Of a stretch of 64,000 nucleotides of DNA, positions 23,911 through 35,155 are shown in pieces. The translations under genes and the position numbers were made by a program. The stretch comes from Ectobius pallidus (lineage: Eukaryota; Arthropoda; Insecta; Blattodea; Ectobiidae). Below the pieces are notes generated by a model, which did not search any database, had not been told where the DNA came from, and saw only the letters and a program-made list of their open reading frames with translations. Position 1 is the first letter of the stretch. Every line of letters starts with the position of its first letter. The stretch spans positions 151,081,769-151,145,768 of the forward strand of contig CAXKWD010000007.1 in NCBI GenBank assembly GCA_964059195.1, given 5' to 3'.

Positions 23911-25146
23911 CAGCGGTTCCCAATTTTTTTTTGTCCTGGGACCCACCTTCATCTAGAAATTTTTTTTTGCGACCCACTACTACATAACGATAACCAATAT
24001 AGGCTACATAAAAGACAGCACATGTTTTTCATATGCCTTTCAAAAGTTTTATTGTGTTCAAATGTCCTGCTGAGAAAACATAGTTGAAATAAAGATGGTA
24101 AAGGTTATTTCAATAAAGAACATTGTCCAACTAGTACATTTTATTTAAAAAAAATCTGATGTGAAAGTCACATAACTTCCTCTGCCCCCCAAAAAAGTTA
24201 GCAGTATTCACATACCAAGACACAATTTTACCCTATTATTATCCTATAAATACCTCTTCTTTCAATGATGCGACTAAAAGCGCAGGCTAGCCTATATAAC
24301 AAACTTTAAAAAAAGAACAAGTGACTGCAGACGTTTATTGAACTTTCCGCCGTAAAGAATAATTTCCGAAATTATCGAATATTTCCCTCAGATACTTCTT
24401 TACTCTATACCGGGCCAACAATACATCTTTCTCACTTCACATTCTTATATAGAATAAGAGGCCGTGGAAGAGCGTAATTCAGTTGTTCATCACGCAAGAT
24501 AAACTTTCAACAAACAGTGGGTGAACAGTGGGTGGCCTGTAACTACCCTCAGAGAATTTTTTTCGAAAAAAAGTTTCAAATAAAAGTTTTAATTCTCAGT
24601 AAAAGGAACACATGTGCAAATTGTAAAGAAAATCGTTAGAGCCGTTTTCGAGGAAGTCGCGAAAAACGAAAATTTCTTCATGTAAAGTCCCCTTAAAAAT
24701 AAGAGAAATTTGTCGCCAATCTTCGAATCACATCTTCAGAAGGTACCTGACCCAAATACGAAATTTTGTTTTCATACGATTCTCCGTTTCGGAGCTAGCC
24801 TGTTCACAAACTTCCACACAGACAGACACACAAACACACAGACACACAGACACACACACACAGATATGTTTCCAAAAATAGTATTTTTGGATTCAGGGGG
24901 CCTTGAAACGTGTATATATGCTAAAAACTCAACTTCGAATTTTAGGGTCGAAAACAATACTTCCTCTACCTATAGTACCTATGGTACGGGCAGAGGAAGT
25001 AAAAATTAATGAGATTTGGAAACTGTTGTTTTTTATTTACAAATTAAATTAAATTAAACACTCTTTCCTTGTATTGAAAACACGTTTAATTTTTCTCGCC
25101 CTTTTCTCGATCCTCCGAAATTGCTCCCATAGCTTGGGAACCACTG
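23911..25146. mobile_element. hAT-like element, TSD gcctaggc/gcctagcc
   Basis: Ends CAGCGGTTCCCAA.. and ..TTGGGAACCACTG. Duplication at 23903-23910 and 25147-25154 matches 7 of 8. Family K (24430-25005) lies inside it. Confidence 0.7.
24430..25005 (+). repeat. Family K copy
   Basis: Runs from TTCACATTCTTATATAGAAT to GGGCAGAGGAAGTAAAA with an (AC)-rich stretch at 24815-24862. It gives the uninterrupted version (AAAAATACTATTTTT, read on the minus strand) of the pogo-like insertion site at 4841-5225. Confidence 0.6.
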
Positions 25147-25359
25147 GCCTAGCCTATAAATATGCTACACGATTTGTTTCTTGCAAAAGATTTTGCTCTG
25201 TATAAAAAAGTACCTCGTTTAGGTTTATTATTATTATTTTTTATTATCCAAGTTTTAACCTTATTTTACCCGAAGGTATATTAAGGTTATAGTTATTAAC
25301 AATCACTTAACATATCTAAATATTAAAGTAATATATGTACAAGAGTATTGAGTCATGAG

Positions 25360-26003
25360 TAGAGACCGGATTTTAAAGGGAATTCCTTTTTTTTTATCTT
25401 TCATCACAAAACGTGATAAAATTGAACAGGACATTACTGAGTAAGTTTCAACTGCAAATTACCTGGTTTTAACGTCCCTTTTTTCCCTTTTTTAGGCCCA
25501 TTTCCCTTTTTTTAGGAACTTTCCCTTTCCAGTACCTTTTTTGCTGATTTATTTTGAAAAATTCGTAAATTTCCCAGTATTTGGCAATATGAAAGCATTA
25601 AGAATTGTTTACACTGATTCACAATTGAAATAATAATTCCTCCCAGCAGAATAGAGCGTTACAGGGAAATCACAGGCTTGCCATTACCTAAGTTTCCCAT
25701 TATAACAAGGTGGGGGACATGGATTTCGTGTGCTATTTTCCTCTGTGAGAATTTCAACAAAATCAAAAAAGTCTTCAGTCATTAGATGTTACAGAATCAG
25801 CAGCTGTAGTGCAAGCAAAGGCTTTACATAAAACAAACATGTATTTCTCTGTTCAATTTTTACACTCTCTTACTTTTATATCCCTTTTTCCCCACCTTTT
25901 TTGGCAATAATTTTCCTTTTTTCCCCACCTTTTTTTTGGCAATAATTTTCCCTTTTTTCGTCCTTTTTTGGGTGAAAATTTTCCCTTTAAAATCCGGTCT
26001 CTA
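25360..26003. mobile_element. hAT-like element, TSD gtcatgag
   Basis: Ends TAGAGACCGGATTTTAAAGG and the inverse ..CCTTTAAAATCCGGTCTCTA. Perfect duplication gtcatgag at 25352-25359 and 26004-26011. It probably sits in the 3' region of the LINE at 26176-26580. Confidence 0.85.
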
Positions 26004-26175
26004 GTCATGAGATGGCTAACAATTTAACATGAGATGACTAACACTATTTGGTTAAAGTCTAGTTTTAACAAATTTAGAAATAGTGTATGAAATGGCTAAT
26101 AACATACGCTAACAGTTAACTTAGTTGCTGATACAGTACCGGTATCTGATATATATTTCTAACTATAGAACTTAA

Positions 26176-26580
26176 CTACTGGTACAATTTTATCTTCGGA
26201 AATATTGTATTTAAAAATGATATAAAGTATTTATATGATTTACGGTTTACTAAAACATCTGTGAGTGGCTTAGAAAGTGTGCAGTCCATAGATTCCAACA
26301 GCAATCTAAGTTCATATCTCTCACTATGAAATAGTGGACAGTCGAATAGTATATGTGTGACATTTTGGGTATCTTCTCCACAGATGCATTCCGGGCTAGG
26401 TTTAAGATGGAATCTATGTAGATATTCTGTAAAACCACCATGTCCAGTCAAAAACTGAGTCAAAACAAAATTGGGAGTCAGCAATTTGCATTTCAATCTA
26501 TCAAAAACCGTAGGAAAATACAGTTCTTTTGTCAGAACACCTTTATCGTTTAGGCTAATTATAAAATTTTTCTGCAAGCA
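26176..26580 (-). pseudogene. 5'-truncated non-LTR retrotransposon ORF2 C-terminus
   Basis: 133 codons contain LTQFLTGHGGFTEYLHRF and a C-x-C-x8-H-x4-C knuckle (CICGEDTQNVTHILFDC), the usual end of jockey-type LINE polymerases downstream of the RT. It is open from a truncation near 26580 to its stop. No RT or endonuclease domain is left. Confidence 0.75.
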
Positions 26581-26694
26581 TTGATGGTGAGGTACTATAG
26601 CAAGAGGAAGTATTGTGAAATGACATTTCTTTCACACTGGCCGTGTGTAGGCTAAAATGAAAGGGTGAATTCAGACTGCAAAATGCAATGCTGG

Positions 26695-26905
26695 GATTTG
26701 AACCAGGATCTTTGACTCTCCGTGCCGCTACATTACCGAATGAGCTACCATGGCAACATGACAGTGCAATATAAAATTCTCCCTGTTATAGGAGAAAAAT
26801 TCCTCCGACACTGGGACTTAAACCCACGGAGCTAAGCCGGAGTTCAACTCACAGCGTTAGATGGAACCTCTCTCCTATGACTGATTGCCCTAATGGTCTA
26901 TGACA
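26695..26905. mobile_element. tRNA-like SINE fragments (reverse heads)
   Basis: 26697-26756 and 26800-26860 carry inverse box B (GGGATTTGAACC, GGGACTTAAACCC) and inverse box A (GAGCTACC, GAGCTAAGCC). The second belongs to family G. Neither keeps an intact cloverleaf. Confidence 0.5.
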
Positions 26906-26924
26906 TAAGACATGGGACATGGAC

Positions 26925-27526
26925 ATGGACATGGGATGAAGCCTATTGATATTGGACCTAATCGGTTAACTGGTATCGGAGTAATGCCCAATTTAGCCCC
27001 TATTTTATGGTAATATATTAGAAAGAATTTATCAAATGCAAATCAGTTCTCATGACAACTTATTGTTTTATAGTGTTCATATACGGCTTTGGAAGTTGCA
27101 ATACAGGTAGCTGTGACAAATAACACTACCCACATATTCCTCCACATATGCTTATGAAACTAGACCGGTAAACTGAGATGGCCGAGATAGTAACGTCTTA
27201 TACTTGCATTATGCATTATGGAGGCCCCTGGTTCAAATCCCGTTGCCTGCCAATATGACATGGATTTGTTTACAATTTTTGTGAGTGTGCGAGTGTCAGA
27301 TATCACAAATCTGTATAGTTCAGCTAATGCTGAACTATTTTAATCAGATTTTAAAAAATCTAGACCTTTGTTCTTTCGTAAGCTCTGCTTAATGAATCGA
27401 TCTGGAGCTTAACTCTGATATAGATTACAAAAATAACTTAAGTTACTTTCTGCATATCATAATTGCAATTTTCACTGATTAAACAAAAGCATTCCGGCAC
27501 TTTGTTATACCTGTTTACCTGATTTT
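26925..27526 (+). repeat. Family J partial copy with a tRNA-like insert
   Basis: Starts within the third sub-repeat and ends CTGTTTACCTGATTTTA. 27195-27260 is the start of a family C SINE (GAGATGGCCGAGATAG.., CTGGTTCAAATCCCG). Confidence 0.55.
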
Positions 27527-27528
27527 AT

Positions 27529-28455
27529 TAAGTGTCAGTATGGTACTTTATGAGATTGTGTGGGGGACGAAAAAATGTCTGTCCGTCTGTCTGTCTGTCT
27601 GTCTGTATGTCTGTCCGTCCGTCCGTCCGTCCGTGCGTCTGTACGCACCATAACTCAAGTACACTTTTTCGGATTTTCATGAAACTTGGTATAAACATTC
27701 ATAATGTCGATGGGAAGAACCCTATTGATATTGAACCAAATCGGTTCACCGGTACCGGAGTAATGCCCAATTTAGTGCCTATTTTAATAGATTATGGCGC
27801 CTTTCTCATAGAAAGGCGCCATCACTCAAATACGCTGTAACGGATTTTCATGAAACTTGGTATACCCATTTATGACGTCCATGAGAAGTGCCCTATTGAA
27901 TTTGAACCTAATCTGTTGACCGGTGCCGGAGTAAAACCCAATTTAGTGTATATTTTAAAGACGCGGTAACTCAAATACGTTTTACCGGATTTTTATGAAA
28001 CTTGGTATACACATTTACAATGTCCGTGGGAAGACGTCTATTCATAATGGATAAAATCGGTTGATCTGTTTCGGAGTAATGCTCAATTTAGTGCCTATTT
28101 TATGGCAATATACGTATTCGAAAGAATTTATAAAAAAAACATTAAAATCAGTTATCTTGACAACATAGCCTATTGTTTTACTGTGATCTTATAAGGCCTT
28201 GGAAATTAAAATACAGGTAGCTATGACAAAAAACACTATTGTTTTACATGCGCTTATCCAACTAGACCGTTAAAATGACCCAGGTGGCCGAGATGGTAGA
28301 CCTTTCTTCTTCCGTAAGCCCTGCTTAATGAATAAATCTGGAGCTTAACTTGGAAATCAATTTAAAAAAAAAATTCTGCATATCATAATTGCAGTCATAA
28401 CTGATTAAACAAAAACATACTGGCACTTTTTTACATCAGTTTACCTGATTTTATT
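27529..28455 (+). repeat. Family J, near full-length copy
   Basis: About 925 bp: the left end holds AGTGTCAGTATG, then a (CTGT)n tract. Three diverged sub-repeats of about 145 bp follow, each with CATGAAACTTGGTATA. A perfect hairpin follows the first sub-repeat. The right end is CATACTGGCACT..CAGTTTACCTGATTTTA. Very similar to 62163-63048. Its 102-codon ORF overlies the repeats and is not a gene. Confidence 0.75.
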
Positions 28456-28765
28456 TATTTATTACGATGAGTTTGATGAAGTTAATTGCTTTAGTCACGG
28501 CATGTTGATAGTATTACCAATCCGATGTTGCCAGATTTAACAGCATGGCTTGAGAAATAATACTTAAGGCAAAGGCAGAGGAAGTTATGTCACAAAGATT
28601 TTGTAAAAATAAAATATCATACATTTATAATACCTGCTATCCAATTTTTTCACACGTTAATGAACAATTAATGACTATGACTAATTTTTTTCGTTTTAAA
28701 ATATGGTATGTTTGTCTGTAAGAAGACCTATTGACTGAATGTTAAAATATTATGAGCTTACAATC

Positions 28766-29104
28766 CATAATGAGAACAAATGTTTGTCTGTCTGTCTGTG
28801 CACGCAGAGATCTGAAATTTTAAACGTAGATGGATTGAAGGGTGGCCAAAAGAACCTCGAAGCCGGATTTTTAATTTTTGCTTTGATTCACGAGTTATGA
28901 GTGAAAAACTGGCAGAAAACGTGATTTTTTTCACTATTGAAGCATCATTTTTCGGTAATACATTTCAATTGTCAAAAAAGTTGCAGTTGGCTTGGCCTTT
29001 TTTATCATGCCTTGTAAATGCTTTTTTTGTTTCAATATATAGCATGGAATTAGGCCTAGGCTTCGATTCTGTAAGCTAACCTTGGTCCATTCGTTTGTTC
29101 ATAA
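28766..29104 (+). mobile_element. Helitron-like 5' portion
   Basis: TGTCTGTCTGTCTGTG then CAGAGATCTGAAATTTTAAA and CACGAGTTATGAGTGAAAAAC, as in the copies at 61455 and 63635. It is cut at the CTAG of the next element. 28456-28765 is unassigned. Confidence 0.5.
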
Positions 29105-29260
29105 CTAGGAGGTGCCCGTGGCTTCGCCACGATAATTCTTTTAAAAATTAAAAATCAAGAGTATAATAATTATTAAAGCATTATATTTATTAACACTTGC
29201 ACGCGAATCATTCATAAACTAAGCCATTAATAATTAATGAAACAGCTAAAATTCCTGCTT
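29105..29260 (-). mobile_element. Helitron-like 3' end (CTAG) on the minus strand
   Basis: Reading on the minus strand, CGTGGCGAAGCCACGGGC forms the subterminal hairpin and the element ends CTAG at 29108-29105, next to T. This is the standard Helitron 3' arrangement. Inner sequence matches 48060-48200. A related GGCTTCGCCC hairpin lies at 29520-29545; the rest of 29261-30129 has TCATATTT-rich sequence. Confidence 0.6.
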
Positions 29261-30129
29261 TTAGAGTACATTCCACGACATGAAAGCGCCCCCTGGGAAA
29301 ACTGTATCAGAATCGATTATGCAGTTCCAAAGAACCTGTGAACACATAATACGTATTGTTTCTCAGCTGTTTATTGACATGAATATGATGTGAATTTTAT
29401 TTTATCAATTCAGTGTAATTTTCAGAAATTATATAATGTTTCAAGGGAAGGAATGGTTTGTTTGGATTATTATTATCAGCGATATTTCAAGAGATAAAAC
29501 CATCAATATTTTACAGCTGTTGCCCCCGGCTTCGCCCGCCATTATTCATTGACTCCAGGATTTTTTAGAAAATTACACTGGCAGTTTATTAAAAATGTTT
29601 GTGGTTCTGAGCTATGAAAATTGTACGTAAAGATAAAATTAGAATATTTGTTCATTGTGTTCATTTCACTTAGGCCTTATATAATAAAGAAACTGTTTTA
29701 CTAATTTTGTAGTCGTCATGAAAGTTTAGACTGCGAGAGACGAACATCGCCGAGTATACCCGATGTCTCACGAAGCGGGCGAGCGAGCAAGCACGCTATT
29801 TAGGGCCGTTGAATTGTATAAGAGTAGATGTTAAGGACCGCAAACATCTAAAATCTTCGACATAGACGGAAGAGAGATAATGGATGTAGACCTAAGTGGG
29901 CAAACATTGCTCGATTTGGACGGAACTCAATTAACGTTTTAAATGGAACATTTGCTTTTACAAAATAAGTTATTTAATGAGATCATATTTAGGATTTTTG
30001 GGTCATATTTAGTCATTTTAAGGTCACATTTGCAGTCATATTATTTGTCATATTTAGTCATTTTTAATGTCATATTTAGTCATTTTAAGGTCACATTTTC
30101 AGTCATATTACCAGGTTTTAGGTAATATA

Positions 30130-30798
30130 TAGACCTGGGATTTTAAGGCAAATGCCTATTTTATTCCTTGTGAAATAACATGAAAATTTTTAAATATGTG
30201 GACGTTTCATGATAAATCACTTACATTTATAGAGTTTTATAGTGCCCTAAAATGCCTATTTGGACCTTTAGGGCCTATTTTACTATTTTAGTGCCTAAAA
30301 ATGCCTATTTTGTACATTTAAGATAAAATTCAACTTCTGTATAATGGACATCCCTCAATGAAAAGCAGAACAGCAGAGGTGGGTTTTTCACAGAAGTATG
30401 ATTACTCCAAACAATTGTCGCTAAAGGAATGCTGACTGACAGGGGTGGGGGAGGATCAAGGAGGAAGGGCTACTCTGTCAAGTCACCAGTGAAAGAACAT
30501 CTGTTTAAGTAAATATAGTTCGTGATGGCTAATTTTGCAGTTAATTCTGTTAAGAATAGGTATACCAAGTTTCTTGTAGTTAGGAAAAAAATAAATAAAT
30601 AAATTAAATAAAATAAACCATGTTACAGTTTAGTATAGCCTATATTGTAATGTTTTAAAGTCTATTTTCTGTCTATCTACACATTATAAAGCAGATTTTA
30701 AGTGCCTATTTTCTCTTTTAAAAGCCTATTTACTTATTTTAAAAGCCTATTTTAGGTGCCTAAAACTAATTTTTTTAGAGCCTAAAATCCCAGGTCTA
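30130..30798. mobile_element. hAT-like element, TAGACCTGGG family, TSD gtaatata/gtaataaa
   Basis: Ends TAGACCTGGGATTTTAAGG and ..CCTAAAATCCCAGGTCTA. Duplication at 30122-30129 and 30799-30806 matches 7 of 8. The interior repeats GCCTATTTT in both orientations near the ends. Relatives: 50096-50872, 11870-12224, 12906-13003. Confidence 0.8.
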
Positions 30799-30814
30799 GT
30801 AATAAATATCCGAA

Positions 30815-30960
30815 CCCTTACTATAATTATTAGTCATTTAGTCTATGAATGTTTCGCGTTTAAGTGTTAATAAATATAATGTTTTACTTATTTTGCACTT
30901 AATTTTTAATCCACGAATTAATTATCGTGGCAAAGCCGCGGGCATTTGCAAGTGTTACAT
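30815..30960 (+). mobile_element. Helitron-like 3' end
   Basis: GAATGTTTCGCG..GTTAATAAATATAAT and the hairpin CGTGGCAAAGCCGCGGGC match 48110-48225. The terminal CTAG reads CAAG here, so it is decayed. Confidence 0.45.
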
Positions 30961-31016
30961 ATAGGCCTAAGTAAAGAGAAAATCAAGTTATCAAAATTCC
31001 TCTATCGCACGATTCC

Positions 31017-31295
31017 TTACATCAATACGAGCCAACAATAAACATATGCATAGCCAACATTATATGGCTTGATTATCACGTATTCCATGACGCAAGGAAA
31101 TTCTAAGGAGGGCTTTGGAACAAAAATGTTACGATTTCCTTCTTCAACTAAGCACGTGATAAATTCTACTACTAAATTGCCTCGGTTTGCTAGGTAGTAA
31201 ATAGAAGAAAATTCTTTAGCACGTTGTTCCACTGTGCGACGACATTCCATTGAGAAATTTGAATGGCCGCGCGTTCCAGTCATGGCGGCAAACAT
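31017..31295 (-). CDS. Candidate 92-aa ORF or first exon, unknown product
   Basis: The minus-strand ORF has two nearby starts (ATG at 31295 and 31283, the second in a GCCGCC context) and ends at TAA 31017. It begins under a CpG-rich, promoter-like block. No family was recognised and no strong splice donor was seen. On the opposite strand an ATG at 31282 opens MAANMETSALGR.., so direction is uncertain. Confidence 0.25.
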   Translation of the reverse strand: MFAAMTGTRGHSNFSMECRRTVEQRAKEFSSIYYLANRGNLVVEFITCLVEEGNRNIFVPKPSLEFPCVMEYVIIKPYNVGYAYVYCWLVLM

Positions 31296-31350
31296 GGAGA
31301 CTTCGGCACTAGGGCGCATGCGTGAACGCAACTTCCCGCGCTGGGTAGAG
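31240..31350. promoter_or_regulatory. CpG-rich promoter-like block with NRF1- and E2F-type motifs
   Basis: Contains the palindrome GCGCATGCGT at 31314-31323 (NRF1 type), TTCCCGCGC at 31333-31341 (E2F type) and ATGGCGGC at 31282-31289 (YY1 type). All lie within 60 bp in an otherwise AT-rich region. ATG codons occur on both strands, so a bidirectional start region is possible. Motif matches only. Confidence 0.35.
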
Positions 31351-31499
31351 AAGTGTAATTTTTATTATATATTATTTTCTTTTACTTTCTCGCATAATGT
31401 ACCTAGTATAGAGAAAGTATTCGCGATCGTGACCAAAAAAAAAAAAAAAAATCGAAATCGAGATAACGCCGGAAAAATATGATTCACGATGGCTAAAAA

Positions 31500-31765
31500 A
31501 ACTAACTCCGTGGCGCTAAAATCCCAGAGGGGACAAGGCCTACCACCCGACCGCTGCGTCATCTACCTTAGGCAGACGGCAGGATTAGGGGGCATGTGGT
31601 CAGCATGCCGACACCCACGTCCCTTAATGGTGGTTTCCGTGACCGGAGCCGCTACTTCTCCATCAAGTAGCTCCTCAATTTGAATCACGAGGCCGAGTGC
31701 ACCCCTACCAGACCTTCCTACCTCAGAAAAATCCGAGGAGGTACCGGGGATCTAACCCGGTAAAA
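31500..31765 (-). mobile_element. SINE-like repeat, probable minus orientation
   Basis: A box-B-like GGGTTAGATCCCCGG (minus strand, about 31745-31760) heads a body with GGCCTCGTGATTC. The A box is unclear, so confidence is low. Confidence 0.3.
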
Positions 31766-32125
31766 TTGCCGAAAAATGACCAAATAATTACATTGAATTC
31801 TAAAAATGACCTGAAAATGAAAAAAATGGGGGAAAATGACAGTAAAAATTGCCTTTTTTGTAATCTAGGAGTGATGGTCAGAATACTTGCACTAGTGGAC
31901 AACGAACGGTCCATGATGTAGGCCTACCAGTTAAAATCCAAGCCCTGTTAATAAATAGCATGTATTATTTTGAGTTTAATTAGGCCTATGCATTGATATA
32001 GGCCTATGGTCTACTTTTAATAGTAAAATTTAATTGCCAAATCACTTCCATTTGGTTTTTTAAGTAGCCAAAAAATGAGAAAAATCGCCACCCTTGGCAA
32101 TTCTTGTCGTGACGAGCCCATCCCA

Positions 32126-32500
32126 TATCAGATATCTGATTTAACGTCGCACTCTGGCGCCACGCTTGGATTCAATCCCGGATACCGTCTCAGCGCAACG
32201 GAGGAATATTTTTCTCTCTCTTTGGCGGCGCTTTCGGCGCGAGGGATGGAATGTGGGGTGCGGCTGCTTACTACCCTCTCCTTCCCGGGGATGCTGAGAA
32301 GAAAATGTCCTTGGAGCCGTAATGAGGTCAGTGAGGTATAATTCACTTTTGATCTCAATCCATTCTTCTTGTTGGAGGGAAAGGTAGAGTGACCTAGGGG
32401 GTATCTCAAGAAGGCCGTGTCCGAGGTCTGGGAAGGTGGTACACCCTGTTCCTTAAAGGAGGTTCGGGACGCTATGGAATAAAATCATAATCATAAAAGT
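32126..32500 (+). mobile_element. SINE-like repeat, probable plus orientation
   Basis: CTTGGATTCAATCCCGG is box-B-like. The body ends GGACGCTATGGAATAAAATC and a short (AATCAT)n tail. No copy for comparison was found in the window. Confidence 0.35.
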
Positions 32501-32582
32501 GACCTGTGCTCTGCTTCATAGAACTTGCTAATAATATTAGAACTCATTAGATTTATTTATTTTATGTATTTATTTTACTTAG

Positions 32583-32977
32583 CCTACTTACTTATTTACT
32601 CAATGGCAATAGACAATTCCTCAGCAAACTAAAGGAATATTATCTATTTTATGGAACCCGAAGGTTCATTGCCACGCTTACCTGAGCCCGCCATTCAATC
32701 CTATTCTGTGCTAACTCCATCCAATCATCCCTCGCAAATCCTACTTCCCGACGGGAAAAGACCACTTGGAAGACCTAGACGTAGGCAGGAGGACAATATT
32801 AAGATAGATTTAAGAGAAGTAGGATTTGCGAGGGATGATTGGATGGAGTTAGCACAGAATAGGGTTGAATGGCCGGCTGAGGTAAGCGCGACAATGAACC
32901 TTCGGGTCCCATAAAATAGATAATATTCCTTTAGCTTGCTGAGGAATTGTCTATTGCCATTGAGTAAGTAAGTAAGT
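32583..32977. repeat. Foldback: two LINE 3' ends head to head
   Basis: The left arm 32585-32747 (minus-sense LINE tail, starting with TTAC repeats) and the right arm 32812-32977 (plus-sense, ending in GTAAGTAAGTAAGT) are inverted copies of about 165 bp with few mismatches. They flank a 64-bp spacer that belongs to the right copy (GKRPLGRPRRRQEDN). Confidence 0.8.
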
Positions 32978-32983
32978 ATAGTG

Positions 32984-33371
32984 CAGTTATTCATTGCATG
33001 GCCAGTCGGCTTCAAAGGTTTCGGTGTTTCTTTATGTTAATTGATCTGACTAAATCGGTCTTGGGCTTCCGCTTTCCAAAACAAAAGCAACGTTGCAATA
33101 TTCTCTCATTGTTATCACTGACCTCATTTCTTCCTTCGCTTTATTCAATTCACACGTGTTAGTGTTTACTATAACTTGATCATGCAACCGCGCATTTCAC
33201 TCCACGCGGAGTAGACGAGTAGCTGTCAAAATCGGCATAGGACATTCTTAGATTTTGATTGGCTGGGGTAACTAGCTGATTGGTGCGGTAAAAACAAAGA
33301 ACATGGGTTGAACTGTCGGTAAACTTTTCCTCCTAAAGAAAGGAAGCCGCCTGGCCACGCAATGAATAATG
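32984..33371. mobile_element. TIR element, class unknown
   Basis: TTATTCATTGC.TGGCCAG.CGGCTTC occurs at the left end and inverted at the right end, about 27 bp with two or three mismatches. No target duplication is clear. Confidence 0.5.
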
Positions 33372-33607
33372 GACTATATAGGATATGTTGATTTCAGTCC
33401 GGCATTCGCCTCTGTGAGTGGGAAAATTCGTATGCGAGTCATCACTTTCAATCTCATGGTTATGTAGAATAGATGATAAACAGTTATGGCTGGTGTTATT
33501 GTGACATCTGTTTCTATTAACTTAACATCTGCTTACGTGACTAATGCCGCGTACCGTAAACGACGTCGAAGTCAAGACCGGCCTATTTCTTTTCTGATTA
33601 TAATTAT

Positions 33608-34264
33608 TAGGGTTCGGATGTTTATGACATTATTTTTATTCTGACCTCCGTCCTCAACGCAAACGCAAATTAAAAACGAATTGCACGCTTGTTATCCTAA
33701 TCGGACCGTTTATATTTTGTATATGAAGTCATTTTTTGGTCATTTTTGTGATCTTGGTCATATTTTAGTCATATTTGTAATTTAACGTCATATTTCAGTT
33801 ATAAATTCGGTAAAGGGGCACCATTATACGGTGTATATACTAGTACATGGTCGAATTAAGTTTGAAATTTATTTAATTTAATGTTTTGCCAAATTAATAT
33901 CTAACTTAAATTTTAAAATTAATGCAATTGTTCATATTTTATAGCGACACGCAATGTCTATAACATATTAGGAGTATTTGGAGCTGATAAAGCGAGCAAA
34001 CAGGAGAAAATTCTTTAAAAATAGAAGTTAATTATAAGTAAAACTGTAAATCACAAAATTGGTTAAAAAGTTATTTGCCTGAATTCATGTCATTTAAGAA
34101 TTTAGGGTATTTATAAAAAAAAATTAAATTGGAACATTTATTTTTTGAAAATACATTATTTTACTAGGTCATATTTATGTTTTTTGGGTCATATTTACTC
34201 ATGTTTAAGGGCATATTTGCTGTCATATTTTCTAATTTTTTAGGTCATAAACATCCGAACCCTA
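33608..34264. mobile_element. hAT-like element, TAGGGTTCGGATGTTTATGAC termini
   Basis: Left end TAGGGTTCGGATGTTTATG and inverse right end ..CATAAACATCCGAACCCTA. The interior is rich in GTCATATTT. No matching 8-bp duplication was found at the ends. Confidence 0.6.
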
Positions 34265-34356
34265 CTGATTATACTTTGAAGAGAGGACTTTTCCTAGGTT
34301 CATTGCATCCCTTAAATTTGTTATTGAAATGAAGGAGTGACCTAACCAAAATTTAC

Positions 34357-35155
34357 GAGGCGCGTTCACAAAGTAAGTTTCCTTGGATCAGTTTACACCA
34401 GCGTATCTCAACCTATGGTCCGCGGACCACTGGTGGTCCGCGAAGATGGTGCAGATGGTCCGCAGACATAATTTAAAAATACCAAAAAGCAAGTGGAAAG
34501 TAAAGAAGTAAAATTTTTTCACATATTTCTTTATAATGACCGATAATTAATACCCTAAATATTAAGAATATAGGCCTTCTTTTAAAAATGGGATGTAAAA
34601 TTTGGGGTCCGTAAATTTTTTTTTATACATTTTAGAGGTCCTCGGGTTTAAAAAGGTTGAGAAACGCTGGTTTACACAAACAAAACACAATTTCAAGGAA
34701 ATATTTATTGCTGCAGACAGCCAGCGCTAAGCTATTTTTGAACATATTCGCCACCGGAATTGAAACATTTGTCTTACCGTGGCACCATCATTTAACACCT
34801 ATGTCGTAGAAGTGTGCCGCCTGAAATTTGAACCACTGTGTGACAACCACCTTCGCCTCTCAGTCATTCTCTGTTGTTCTTTGTCATTTCGTGAGGTGTA
34901 GGAAAAGATGGAAATCACTGGGAGCGAGGTCCGGGCTTTAGGGTGAATGTCCTAAACCCCAGTCGAATTTCTGCAGGAGTCTTGCTAAGAGGTGTTTAAA
35001 CATCCACCCTACAACCTGGACTTCGCTCCCAGTGATTTTCATCTTTTCCTACGCCTAAAGAAAATACAGGAGATGACAGAGCATGACTGAGAGGCGGAGA
35101 TGTTTGTCACACAGTGTTTCAATTCCCTGGCGGCTGACTTCTACGACACAGGATA
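34357..35155. pseudogene. Mariner transposase remnants in inverted arrangement
   Basis: On the plus strand 35011-35060 encodes HPPYNLDFAPSDFHLFP, the mariner signature around the last catalytic region. 34820-34960 encodes the same region on the minus strand (DLAPSDFHLF). Arms 34801-34975 and 34990-35155 are inverted copies. A mariner-like end GAGGCGCGTTCACAAAGTA lies at 34359. Frames are broken. Confidence 0.7.
34399..34669. mobile_element. hAT-like MITE, TSD gtttacac
   Basis: Ends CAGCGTATCTCAACC and ..GGTTGAGAAACGCTG. Perfect duplication gtttacac at 34391-34398 and 34670-34677. It is inserted in the mariner remnant and is the short relative of 448-1024. Confidence 0.85.

Noticed and set aside
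27532..27840. ORF of 102 codons, with an almost identical 90-codon ORF at 62177-62449
   Set aside because: The identity reflects a shared young repeat (family J). The ORF runs over a CTGT tract, a sub-repeat and a hairpin, and is not kept in the diverged copies.
32651..33015. 87- and 96-codon ORFs starting MEPEGSLPRLPEP or containing KRPLGRPRRR
   Set aside because: Parts of the foldback LINE 3' ends. The same peptides recur at other copies, so they are repeat-derived.
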